Source of the DNA: Arenicellales bacterium
Lineage (GTDB): Bacteria; Pseudomonadota; Gammaproteobacteria; Arenicellales; UBA868
DNA: 64,000 bases
Direction: 5' to 3'
Assembly (NCBI GenBank): GCA_030754035.1
Contig: JASMBC010000002.1
Coordinates: 15,441-79,440, forward strand
Shown here: piece by piece, positions 25,655-33,733 of the stretch
Layout of the letters: every line of letters starts with the position of its first letter
Numbering within the stretch: position 1 is the first letter of the stretch
Notes under the pieces: generated by a model
Databases searched by the model: none
The model's input: the letters and a program-made list of their open reading frames with translations, nothing else
What the model was told of the DNA's origin: nothing
Made by a program: the position numbers and the translations under genes

Positions 25655-26550
25655 TATTCCTTGGTCATGGCTTTTCGCTGACGGCGAATAATCTGAAGCA
25701 ATTGGTGGATACAGTCTGGCTCCGACAGTTCGCTGGTATTGATTATGGCGTCAGCCTGGCGGTAATAGGGCTCGCGTTCGTTCAGCATCTCTGTCAGGTC
25801 AGCGAGTGCCTCGGGGTTGCCGTCCATAGGACGAAAATCTTTTTGCGCCAGAACCCGCTGCATATGATCTTCCGGGCGGGCCTGAAGCCAGATAGTAACG
25901 TAGTGGGTAAGCAGATAACTGAAGCTTACCGGATCGTTGATGATGCCGCCGCCGGCCTCAAGGATGATGCCTTCGTGCTGTTGACGAATGCGTTGCAAGG
26001 CGCGCTGTTCCACACGCCGATAGGCTGCCTGGCCCGACAGTGCATGGATTTCGTCGGCAGACATGCCTGCATCTTTTTCTGTTTCTTCAGTCAAGCGGAT
26101 AAAGGGTCGGTCGATTTTTTCAGCCAGAGTTAGTCCCAGAGTGCTCTTACCAGCGCCGCGCACACCGAGCAGGGCGAAGCCTCCTTGCTTGTGCAGATGA
26201 CCGTCTATGTCGTGTTCAATGAAGTCGCTGACCTGACGCAACTGTCCGGGGTCAAGCGCACCCAGTCGTTCTAACAGCAGGCTGCGTTCGCGGTCCTGCA
26301 ATTGCTCGGTACTGACCAGTTCGGACAACGGCACCTGCATCGCCGAGGCCAGTTGCCGCAAACGCCTGATCGAAGGGTTGCCCTTACCCGTTTCGATTTG
26401 CGCGAGGTAGCGGGTTGAGATCTCCGAGTAGTCGGACAACTGTGCGCGGGTTATGCCCATACGCAGCCGCAGATTGCGAATTCGTTGGCCGAGACGGGCG
26501 AGAAAGGCCTCTTCACGCCCGGCGTTGTCTGAGGAGATGGTGAAGGCCAC
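25654..26550 (-). CDS. bzdR: BzdR/BoxR-type regulator (XRE HTH plus shikimate kinase-like sensor)
   Basis: A 298-residue protein with the exact two-part build of BzdR: an XRE-type helix-turn-helix at about residues 18-78 (MGITRAQLSDYSEISTRYLAQIE) and a shikimate kinase-like domain from about 122 with a Walker A loop GVRGAGKST (129-137). In Azoarcus, BzdR represses the anaerobic benzoate operon and is released by benzoyl-CoA bound in the kinase-like domain; the length is also the same as I remember for that protein. It sits in the - strand operon with had, oah and dch, so it would be autoregulated with its targets. Known BzdR sites contain TGCA repeats. Confidence 0.92.
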   Translation of the reverse strand: MAFTISSDNAGREEAFLARLGQRIRNLRLRMGITRAQLSDYSEISTRYLAQIETGKGNPSIRRLRQLASAMQVPLSELVSTEQLQDRERSLLLERLGALDPGQLRQVSDFIEHDIDGHLHKQGGFALLGVRGAGKSTLGLTLAEKIDRPFIRLTEETEKDAGMSADEIHALSGQAAYRRVEQRALQRIRQQHEGIILEAGGGIINDPVSFSYLLTHYVTIWLQARPEDHMQRVLAQKDFRPMDGNPEALADLTEMLNEREPYYRQADAIINTSELSEPDCIHQLLQIIRRQRKAMTKE

Positions 26551-26574
26551 CGGCGGAGTTCTTGTCAGTGTGGA

Positions 26575-27021
26575 CTAGATGTGCTGGCCGCTATCGACGT
26601 GCAGTACTTCACCGGTGATCATACGGACCGCGTCGGAGAGTAGGAATAACACGGTGCGGGCCACGCCGGCCGGCTCGGGCAGGCAATCCAGCGCGGTCTC
26701 GGAAAGTGCGCCATCGCTCATTTCTGTCAGGGCCCGGTCACGGATAATGCCGGCGTTATTGACCAGCAGGGTAGTGTCATCGGGCAAAGAGGCGGTGGTG
26801 TCAGCCACTGAATCCGGATCGCGGACATCGACCTGGTGCCATTCGATGTTAGTGCTGACTGTGCTAGTGCTGGGTTCATGGTCGAAGATATGCGCGAAAC
26901 TGTCGCAGTGTTGCAACTGGGCTGCGATTTCTCCACCGATACTGCGACTGCTCGCGGTGACTATCGCAGTGACTATCGCGGTGGTATCCCTGAAATCAAA
27001 CAGCGTGTTCATGATCGCCAC
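26575..27021 (-). pseudogene. Decayed short-chain dehydrogenase, active-site segment deleted
   Basis: A 148-codon open frame that keeps an SDR N-terminus up to NNAGIIRDRALTEMSDG and then jumps directly to an SDR C-terminus (PAGVARTVLFLLSD, ITGEVLHVDSG). About 85-100 residues with the catalytic Ser and YxxxK are missing, and the glycine-rich NAD loop is damaged. A 12-base tandem duplication at 26956-26979 adds a repeated AIVT. It cannot be a working SDR. It lies between dch and bzdR with a 24-base gap to bzdR, so it is still within the operon. The intact ancestor was probably a 3-hydroxyacyl-CoA dehydrogenase-like SDR. Confidence 0.8.
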
Positions 27022-27057
27022 TATGCTTGTCGAGGGCGCAAACCCGGGAACAGGAAT

Positions 27058-27828
27058 CTAGCGGTGTTGCCATCGTGGTGCTCGCTTTTGCAAAAATGCC
27101 TCTAGCCCTTCAACAGCATCATGGCTTGTCATGAGTTCATCCAGATACAATTTTTCCACCGCAGCCAGGCGGATTCTGACTCGGCTCGCAAGGTCGGCGC
27201 GCAGCGCACGGGTGGCGAGCCGCAGACTCGCGGCACTGCGTGGAGCCAGGTGCCTGTCAAAATAGGCCAGGGCCAACGCAGCCGGGTCGTCATCCAGTGC
27301 GCTCACCAGTCCACAGGCCTGCGCTTCAATGCCACTGATGGTGCGGCCAGAGAGTAACAGATCGCTGGCAGCCGCGGGGCCAATCAGTTCGGGAAGCAGG
27401 CAGGACGCAGCTGGTGCGAACACCGCAAGCTGGATCTCGGGCTGACCCAGAGCGGCATCCGGGGAGGCGAACAACAGGTGCGCGGCGCAGGCAAGCTCCA
27501 GGCCCCCGCCCAGGCACTGCCCCTGAACAGCGGCCAGCACCGGTGTCGGTGAATCGAGCAAAGTCAGTACCAGTTGATGCAAAGACTTAAGCATCTGTTC
27601 ACATTCACCTGGTAGGTGTTCTTCGACACTGGCACCGAAACTGAAGTGCGGGCCTTCAGCTGTGAGCAGGATGGCGTGCAGGGTTGGCTCGTGGGCATGC
27701 CGGTCGAGCGCAGTTTGCAGGGCCTCGACCATAGAGCGGTCGATGATGTTGCTTTTGGGTCGGGCGAGAGTCAGCGTCAGCAGGGCAGCATCGCGCTCCA
27801 GTGAAACCTTGACTGGAGATGTGGTCAT
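27058..27828 (-). CDS. dch: Cyclohexa-1,5-diene-1-carbonyl-CoA hydratase
   Basis: A 256-residue crotonase-fold enzyme that adds water to the dienoyl-CoA product of benzoyl-CoA reductase. The sequence follows Dch closely: LTLARPKSNIID, GPHFSFGASVEEHLPG, the oxyanion segment GQCLGGGLELA, LGQPEIQLAVFAPAASCLLPE and the C-terminal SHDAVEGLEAFLQKRAPRW. The start overlaps the oah stop by 4 bases, so the two are translated together. It is the second step of the lower benzoyl-CoA pathway; the name bzdW is used for the same gene in Azoarcus. Confidence 0.93.
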   Translation of the reverse strand: MTTSPVKVSLERDAALLTLTLARPKSNIIDRSMVEALQTALDRHAHEPTLHAILLTAEGPHFSFGASVEEHLPGECEQMLKSLHQLVLTLLDSPTPVLAAVQGQCLGGGLELACAAHLLFASPDAALGQPEIQLAVFAPAASCLLPELIGPAAASDLLLSGRTISGIEAQACGLVSALDDDPAALALAYFDRHLAPRSAASLRLATRALRADLASRVRIRLAAVEKLYLDELMTSHDAVEGLEAFLQKRAPRWQHR

Positions 27829-28961
27829 TTCCCTTGGCCTGGCATCAGGCTTTCGATCAGTTCCACCGTCCAGGGTGCGCCCTTGGCCAGTGCCCGGCGC
27901 AGTGCGACGAAATCAATTTCCCGGCCGGTTTCCCGGGTGCCCTCGTTAAAAGCGCGAAAACCCGTCCGGGCTTCGTTCATCATGTTCAGCGCGAGCCAGG
28001 CCCTTGAGTTCTCTTTATTGCGGTTCCATGCCTGCAGCTTGGGTTTGCGCAGTTCCTCGACACTCTTGGTCATGCACTCGGGGAAGGTAAGCAGTAGCTT
28101 TGCGCAAAGCTGTTCGACCCTCTGGTCCAGTAGTGTCAGGTCCACTTGTCCCGATTTGAGCACCTGCTTGGCCTGTTCCCGAGCCTCACCCTGAAGGAAT
28201 TCGCCGTGAACCATCTGGCCGAATTCGTCCAGCATACGGTCGGTGATTACCATGGGATTGGGCCGAAATTCACCATCAACCTTGAGCGCCGGCACGACCT
28301 CGCAGCAGATTCCCAGGCGATAGGCCTTGTGCGCCGAAAATGGTTCGCACAGGGTGCCTGAAACCATTGCCTGTTCACAACCGATCATGACCGGCAGAAA
28401 GTCGGTTGAGCCGCCGATAGCGGCCGAGCCGTGCTTGGGGCCGGCCTGCCCGAACAGGGCGAGATCCTGGCTTACGGAAAAGTCACAGGCCATACCGATC
28501 TCCTGCCCACCACCGATGCGCATACCGTTGACGCGGCAGATGACCGGCTTATCACAGCCGAGAATCGCCGAGACCATGTCATTAAAAAGGCGCATGTATT
28601 GCCGGTATTCCTGCGGGTTACCTGCGTAGTACTCGGCGTACTCCTTTGTGTTGCCGCCGGTACAGAAAGCCTTGTCGCCGGTACCGGTGAATACCACTGC
28701 GTTGACATCTCGGGAGGTGGAGGCCCGGCCGAAGGCGTGGATAACACCTTTCACCATCTCGGTGGTGTAAGAGTTGTACTGGGACGGGTTGTCCAGGGTA
28801 ATCCAGGCGTTGTACAGACCCTCGGCCGTAGTTCCATCCAGAGTCGTCGCCGGGCGCTTCTCGAAGATCACACCGGCAGCGGCTTTGTCGCCGGCAAGGG
28901 CGTGATCGACCAGGACCTCAGGAGCTGTTCTGGCAACGATAGATTCAATCGTGTCGTTCAT
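27825..28961 (-). CDS. oah: 6-oxocyclohex-1-ene-1-carbonyl-CoA hydrolase (ring opening)
   Basis: A 378-residue crotonase-superfamily ring hydrolase (Oah/BamA/BzdY). Length and segments such as WITLDNPSQYNSYTTEMVKG, FTGTGDKAFCTGGNTKEYAEYY, GMRIGGGQEIGMACDF and GPKHGSAAIGGSTDF are those of the family that hydrates and cleaves the C-C bond to give 3-hydroxypimelyl-CoA. It is the most reliable marker gene for anaerobic aromatic degradation. It starts 16 bases after the had stop and overlaps dch by 4 bases. Confidence 0.95.
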   Translation of the reverse strand: MNDTIESIVARTAPEVLVDHALAGDKAAAGVIFEKRPATTLDGTTAEGLYNAWITLDNPSQYNSYTTEMVKGVIHAFGRASTSRDVNAVVFTGTGDKAFCTGGNTKEYAEYYAGNPQEYRQYMRLFNDMVSAILGCDKPVICRVNGMRIGGGQEIGMACDFSVSQDLALFGQAGPKHGSAAIGGSTDFLPVMIGCEQAMVSGTLCEPFSAHKAYRLGICCEVVPALKVDGEFRPNPMVITDRMLDEFGQMVHGEFLQGEAREQAKQVLKSGQVDLTLLDQRVEQLCAKLLLTFPECMTKSVEELRKPKLQAWNRNKENSRAWLALNMMNEARTGFRAFNEGTRETGREIDFVALRRALAKGAPWTVELIESLMPGQGK

Positions 28962-28977
28962 TTTTTTCTACCTCAAT

Positions 28978-30045
28978 TCAGGGAATCAGTATTGCCCGGC
29001 GACCCAGGCTATGGTCATGGACTGCTTGAAAAACCTCGTTGATCTCATCAAGCGGGCGTTGTTCTACAAATGGGCCAAGTGCGACTTGCCCGGTAAGGAT
29101 AAGGTCGAGGGCGGCAGGGTACAGCGAGGGCGGGCAGCCCCAGTTGCCTAGCGCCCTGGCATGAAAGGCCATGAGGTTGGAAAGGCGCAACGACGACTTT
29201 TCCATGGTGAAACCGACCACCGCGAGGGTCGCACCGTGGTTAAGTAGGCCAAAGGCGCTTTGCTGTCCGGCGCCGGTGCCCGAGCACTCAAATATTTTCC
29301 ATCCCGTGTCGGCCAGGTCCCGTTCCCGTGCAAAGTTGCGGATAAGTTTTTTCAGGTCACGGCCCTCTACCTCGCGGGCGTCTACCGTCAGTGCTGCACC
29401 ATGGTCTGCAAGCAGTTCGAGTTTGGTAGCATCGATATCGACTGCGACCACCTGAGCGCCCAGGGCGTTGGCGATCTGAACTGCGTAACCGCCGATGCCC
29501 CCTGCGCCGATGACTATCGCAAGATCGCCGGCCTGGACCTGCGCCTGCAGTGCGGCCTGATAAGGGGTGGTTACCGCGTCCGCCACAACTGCAAGATCAG
29601 CCAGGGTCAGGCTGGTCTTTTCCAGTCGACTCAGATCTACTTCGCACAGGCCGTTGGCCGGGACCTGAATATGACTGGCAAACCCCCCGTCGATGTCATT
29701 GCCGGGCATCTGTTGAGCCCGGCAGATAGTTTCTTTACCTTGACTGCACAGGTCGCATTCGCCGCAGGGGATCACGGCGGGTACGATGACTGGCCGGTCC
29801 AGCCAATATGTCGCCTCATCGCCGGTGGCAATGACATGGCCGCTGATCTCGTGGCCCAGCACGAGCGGCAGCGCCTGATTGGTCTTGACACCATCGTAGT
29901 AAAAGCCCAGATCCGTATGGCATACGCCGCAGCCGGCGATTTCGATGGTGACGTGCCCGGGTGGGGGTGGAGGCAGCGTCAGCGCTCTGCGCTGTAGTGG
30001 TTCGTCAGCGCCGGAAAAAACCCAGCTGTACGGAGTATTGGTCAT
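28978..30045 (-). CDS. had: 6-hydroxycyclohex-1-ene-1-carbonyl-CoA dehydrogenase
   Basis: A 355-residue zinc alcohol dehydrogenase-family enzyme that oxidises the 6-hydroxy compound made by Dch, with NAD. The catalytic zinc site is seen in [15 protein letters not shown] and GHEISGHV, the structural zinc Cys residues in [15 protein letters not shown], and the NAD loop in [13 protein letters not shown]. First gene of the - strand operon; its promoter must lie in the 187-base gap shared with korA. Known as bzdX in Azoarcus. Confidence 0.92.
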   Translation of the reverse strand: MTNTPYSWVFSGADEPLQRRALTLPPPPPGHVTIEIAGCGVCHTDLGFYYDGVKTNQALPLVLGHEISGHVIATGDEATYWLDRPVIVPAVIPCGECDLCSQGKETICRAQQMPGNDIDGGFASHIQVPANGLCEVDLSRLEKTSLTLADLAVVADAVTTPYQAALQAQVQAGDLAIVIGAGGIGGYAVQIANALGAQVVAVDIDATKLELLADHGAALTVDAREVEGRDLKKLIRNFARERDLADTGWKIFECSGTGAGQQSAFGLLNHGATLAVVGFTMEKSSLRLSNLMAFHARALGNWGCPPSLYPAALDLILTGQVALGPFVEQRPLDEINEVFQAVHDHSLGRRAILIP

Positions 30046-30232
30046 TATGGTTGAACTCTCGGGAAAAGGCGTCTGGACCCAGGTGCGAAGGTCAGGATTC
30101 GGCTCAGGTGCTGGAATATGGTGTTGTTCCTGATACCATTTTATCTATACACGTAAAGTAATTATGTGTACTATAGTTCATAAAATTGCCAGATTGCAAG
30201 ATAGTGCCTGTTACGAGTAACCCCCCCAACCC
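30046..30232. promoter_or_regulatory. Divergent control region of the had-oah-dch-bzdR and korAB operons
   Basis: The only gap between the two divergent operons, with an AT-rich core at about 30130-30190. It contains an imperfect dyad, TATACAC at 30146-30152 facing GTGTA at 30166-30170, and a direct repeat CAGGTGC at 30080-30086 and 30105-30111. Only one TGCA is present (30195-30198), so the TGCA-repeat arrangement known for BzdR in Azoarcus is not obvious. The korA ATG lacks a clear ribosome site. Promoter hexamers cannot be called with confidence. Confidence 0.4.
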
Positions 30233-31948
30233 ATGACCCCGGAAAGACTATCGATCACTGTGGCCGGCAGCGGCGGTGCGGGGGTGGTAACCGTTGGCAA
30301 CACCCTGTTGGAGGCGGCCGGGTCGATCGGCTGGTACGCGCGCATGGCCAGGTCCAGTGGCCCGCAGATCCGTGGCGGCGAGGTTGCGGCCACGGTCTGC
30401 CTGTCACCGCAGCCGATTCAGTCAGATCCTAGCCACTGTGACCTGCTCGTGGCGCTTGACTGGAAAAATATTGACCGTTTTGCCGATGAGATAGTACTCA
30501 ACGGGCATAGTGTGGTTATCAGTGATCCAGAACAAGGAGAAGTGCCCGACAGTATCCGTGACAGCGGGGCACAGTGCCTGGCAATACCTTTCAAAGAACT
30601 GGCAGCGAACGCCGGTGGTGCACGGGTGAATATGGTTGCCTTGGGTATTACCATGCAGTTGGCTCGACTGACTCGCGAATCCATCAAGTTCACGCTGGAG
30701 AAAACTTTTCATGGCGACCGGCGATTTACCATCGGCATGGCGGGGGTCGATGCCGGGATCCTCGCGGCATTGTCCGTCAACCGCCTGGACCTGCCTCCGG
30801 CCCCGACCACATCCTGTTCCGAACGCTGGTCCATCACTGGCAACCAGGCGGCGGCACTGGGGGCGTTGCGCTGTGGCGTGCGCTTCGCTGCAGGTTATCC
30901 CATCACCCCGGCTACCGAAGTCTTGGAATACCTGGCGCTGGCCCTGCCGAAACTCGGAGGAGAGTTCGTTCAGGCGGAGGATGAACTGGCGGCGGTAAAC
31001 CAGATCATAGGAGCCTCTTTCGGTGGGGTGCCTGCGATCACTGCGACATCGGGACCGGGTTTGGCACTGATGATGGAGTCGATTGGACTTGCGGTTGCCG
31101 CCGAAATACCCATCGTTGTCATCGATGTCATGCGCGGTGGGCCCGCAACAGGCATACCCACCAAGTCCGAGCAGAGCGACCTCAATATTGCGTTGTACGG
31201 GCTGCCGGGTGATGCACCACACTTGGTAATCGCCCCGACCTCAGTCAATGATTGCCTTGATGCCGTGTATTGGGCTGTAGAACTTTCTGAGTGGTTACAG
31301 GCGCCGGCGATCGTACTCTCGAGCCAGGCTCTGGGCCAGACGCGCACGATAGACGACAAGCCCCCAACCCGTGAACAAAAGGCAGTACGCAAGGTTCCGG
31401 ACCAGGCTGATGGAGCATACCAACGCTACCAGCTGACGCCCGATGGGGTGTCACCCATGACGTTACCAGGAATGCCTGGTGGTCAGTACACGGCTGAAGG
31501 TCTGGAGCACGACGAATCTGGTATTCCGTCGGTACGCGCCGGTGACCACCTGCGCCAACTGGAAAAGCGACGCGGCAAACTGACCAGCTTTGACTATGGC
31601 GATTACTGGGCTGATATCCAGGGCGAAGGTTCGACTGCCATCATTACCTGGGGTGGGCCGGTCGGTGCCGCACGAGAGCTACTCGCACGTTCACATGAGT
31701 TCGATGGAGGTTTGCGGCTTATCGCATTGCGGTTGCTGGCACCGGAACAGCCCGGGCCTATGGCCAAGGTGCTATACGGGGTAAAACGTATTCTGGTAGT
31801 GGAGCAAAGCCATGGTGGCCAGTTCTACCGCTATCTCAGGTCCTGTTACGATCTGCCGGCTCCGACGAGATCCTTTTGTCGTCCCGGACCTGTGCCGATT
31901 CTTGCGGCCGAGATTGCCGCCCAACTACAACAATGGAACTTGTCATGA
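30233..31948 (+). CDS. korA: 2-oxoacid:ferredoxin oxidoreductase, fused gamma-alpha subunit (KorA type)
   Basis: A 571-residue fusion of the gamma domain (residues about 5-190; AGSGGAGVVTVGN, SSGPQIRGGEVAATV) and the alpha domain (from about 200; GNQAAALGALRCGVRFAAGYPITPATEV, DELAAVNQIIGASFGG, TSGPGLALMMESIG). In Thauera the KorAB pair oxidises 2-oxoglutarate and regenerates the reduced ferredoxin that benzoyl-CoA reductase needs; the same is inferred here from the neighbours. It overlaps korB by 4 bases. The gamma domain sets the start at 30233 although the ribosome site is poor. Confidence 0.88.
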   Translation: MTPERLSITVAGSGGAGVVTVGNTLLEAAGSIGWYARMARSSGPQIRGGEVAATVCLSPQPIQSDPSHCDLLVALDWKNIDRFADEIVLNGHSVVISDPEQGEVPDSIRDSGAQCLAIPFKELAANAGGARVNMVALGITMQLARLTRESIKFTLEKTFHGDRRFTIGMAGVDAGILAALSVNRLDLPPAPTTSCSERWSITGNQAAALGALRCGVRFAAGYPITPATEVLEYLALALPKLGGEFVQAEDELAAVNQIIGASFGGVPAITATSGPGLALMMESIGLAVAAEIPIVVIDVMRGGPATGIPTKSEQSDLNIALYGLPGDAPHLVIAPTSVNDCLDAVYWAVELSEWLQAPAIVLSSQALGQTRTIDDKPPTREQKAVRKVPDQADGAYQRYQLTPDGVSPMTLPGMPGGQYTAEGLEHDESGIPSVRAGDHLRQLEKRRGKLTSFDYGDYWADIQGEGSTAIITWGGPVGAARELLARSHEFDGGLRLIALRLLAPEQPGPMAKVLYGVKRILVVEQSHGGQFYRYLRSCYDLPAPTRSFCRPGPVPILAAEIAAQLQQWNLS

Positions 31949-32799
31949 AGGGCGAGTCGAGCCAAGCATTTTCGACAAAAAGCTATAAGTCCGGTGTCAA
32001 ACCTATCTGGTGTCCAGGCTGTGGCGATTTTGGTGTGCTGGCCTCCATATCCCGCGCACTGACACTATTGCAGGTTCCCCCAGAGGAGGTGGCTGTTGTT
32101 TCGGGTATCGGCTGTTCTTCGCGGATACCTGCCTACCTCAATTCTTATGGCTTTCATGGTGTCCATGGTCGCGCATTACCACTTGCCACCGGGCTTAAAC
32201 TGGCGCGTCCCGAACTGACAGTACTGGTAGCCGGTGGCGATGGTGATGGCTTTGCCATTGGCGGAAATCATTTTCTACATGCCTGTCGACGCAACGCTGA
32301 TCTCACCTACATCGTTATGGATAATCAGGTCTATGGCATGACCAAGGGCCAGGCCTCCCCCACGACCGAACCGGATTGGGACCTCAGTCAGTTGACCCCG
32401 GGCGGCCCGGGTATGAATCCTTTTCTTCCCTTGGTACTGGCGCTAGGCTCGGGTGCAAATTTCCTTGCCCGCGCCAGCAGCAGTGACCCCGGGGGCACAG
32501 CTGATGTCCTGGTCGAGGCGATTCGTCATCCAGGTTTTTCTTTCGTGCAGGTATTAAGCCCGTGCCTTACTTTTCAACCAGAGCAGCGAAAGTGGAAAAA
32601 AATGGTACGTCCGGCTCCAGTGGAAGCAACCACGGATCCGGTCAGGGCTGCCAAGCGACTTATGACCGATGATAACTTTTTTGTTGGGGTTCTCTATCGG
32701 GGTGAGCGAGATCCATACGATGAATCTAGCGTGGAGGCGACATGCGAGCTCAGCTCGCTCGAGTCGGAGTTTAAAATACATGATCTCGCCAGAAGTTGA
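31945..32799 (+). CDS. korB: 2-oxoacid:ferredoxin oxidoreductase, TPP-binding beta subunit (KorB)
   Basis: A 284-residue thiamine diphosphate subunit. It shows WCPGCGDFG near the N-terminus, GIGCSSR, the TPP motif GGDGDGFAIGGNH with VMDNQVYGMTKGQ, and a late Cys in LSPC, which together supply the four ligands of a [4Fe-4S] cluster. ATG at 31945 overlaps the korA stop (ATGA); an in-frame ATG 12 bases earlier is possible. Works with KorA as a heterodimer or larger assembly. Confidence 0.9.
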   Translation: MKGESSQAFSTKSYKSGVKPIWCPGCGDFGVLASISRALTLLQVPPEEVAVVSGIGCSSRIPAYLNSYGFHGVHGRALPLATGLKLARPELTVLVAGGDGDGFAIGGNHFLHACRRNADLTYIVMDNQVYGMTKGQASPTTEPDWDLSQLTPGGPGMNPFLPLVLALGSGANFLARASSSDPGGTADVLVEAIRHPGFSFVQVLSPCLTFQPEQRKWKKMVRPAPVEATTDPVRAAKRLMTDDNFFVGVLYRGERDPYDESSVEATCELSSLESEFKIHDLARS

Positions 32800-32847
32800 C
32801 CTAGAGCTAACAGCGGCCAGGATTAATGGGCTGTAGAGGAATTCCCA

Positions 32848-33285
32848 GTGGAATACACCACCAATATCAGCGTTAGTTTCCAGCACGTTGACTGGGCACG
32901 AATCGTCTTTTACCCCCGATATTTCGAGATGTTTAACCAAGTCGTCGAGCAATGGTTCGACGAGGCTTTGGGTTGCCCGTTCCATCGTTTGCACGAAGAG
33001 TGGGGTAACGGTATTCCGCTCGTCGACAGCGAGTGTCGTTTCCGCCGGGCGAACCATCTCGGGGACCAGATCACCTTCGAGCTTGGGGTGCTAAAGCTCG
33101 GCCGCTGCTCGTTTACGGTGGTGCTTGAGGGCAGTCACCGGGGTGAACTGTGTGTCGGTGCGCAATTGACCATGGTTTGGGTGACCTTGGCCGAGCCGGT
33201 GGCGGCGATCCCGATTCCGCAGGACGTTCGCCGGGCTATGAAACCTTATCTGAAGAATGCCAACAAGCAGGAGTCGAGTGTATGA
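32848..33285 (+). CDS. Hot-dog acyl-CoA thioesterase (4-hydroxybenzoyl-CoA thioesterase family)
   Basis: A 145-residue hot-dog thioesterase. The segment HVDWARIVFYPRYFEMFNQ is the family active-site signature with its Asp. It may release aromatic acids from dead-end CoA esters and recover CoA, which is common in benzoate clusters. Start is a GTG; the open frame begins there and the family N-terminus fits. It overlaps the RidA gene by 4 bases. Confidence 0.85.
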   Translation: MEYTTNISVSFQHVDWARIVFYPRYFEMFNQVVEQWFDEALGCPFHRLHEEWGNGIPLVDSECRFRRANHLGDQITFELGVLKLGRCSFTVVLEGSHRGELCVGAQLTMVWVTLAEPVAAIPIPQDVRRAMKPYLKNANKQESSV

Positions 33286-33674
33286 AGACTGTACAGCCGC
33301 CCGGATGGCCTCGGCCAAAAGGTTACGCCAACGGCGTGCTGGCCCAGGGTCAGTTATTGTTCATTGCCGGCCAGGTGGGTTGGGACGAGACCGAGACATT
33401 TCTCAGTGAGCGTTTTAGTGACCAGGTCGAGCAGGCGCTGAAGAACGTGGTAGCGGTGCTGACAGAGGCGGGCGCATTGCCCGAACACATCACCCGAATG
33501 ACCTGGTACGTCACCGATAAGCAGGAATACCTGGCGCAGTCCCCGGCCGTTGGTGAGGCCTACCGTCGTGTGATCGGGCTACACTATCCGGCCATGTCCC
33601 TGGTTGAGGTGGCTGGCTTGGTTGAGGAAGGGGGCAAGGTCGAGATCGAGGCTACTGCGGTCATTCCTGAATAG
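33282..33674 (+). CDS. RidA (YjgF/YER057c) family protein
   Basis: A 130-residue RidA-like protein; the open frame extends further upstream but the family begins near QPPGWPRPKGYANGVLAQGQLLFIAGQVGWD, which fits the ATG at 33282 overlapping the thioesterase stop (ATGA). The conserved Arg-containing end is replaced by VEIEATAVIPE, as in several RidA-like proteins beside benzoate-CoA ligase. RidA enzymes hydrolyse reactive imines; its job in aromatic clusters is not established. Confidence 0.82.
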   Translation: MKTVQPPGWPRPKGYANGVLAQGQLLFIAGQVGWDETETFLSERFSDQVEQALKNVVAVLTEAGALPEHITRMTWYVTDKQEYLAQSPAVGEAYRRVIGLHYPAMSLVEVAGLVEEGGKVEIEATAVIPE

Positions 33675-33733
33675 ATCGCACAGCTCATATCAGGATTCGC
33701 GGGTGGGTGAAACCGAATAAAGGAGTTAAGGAC

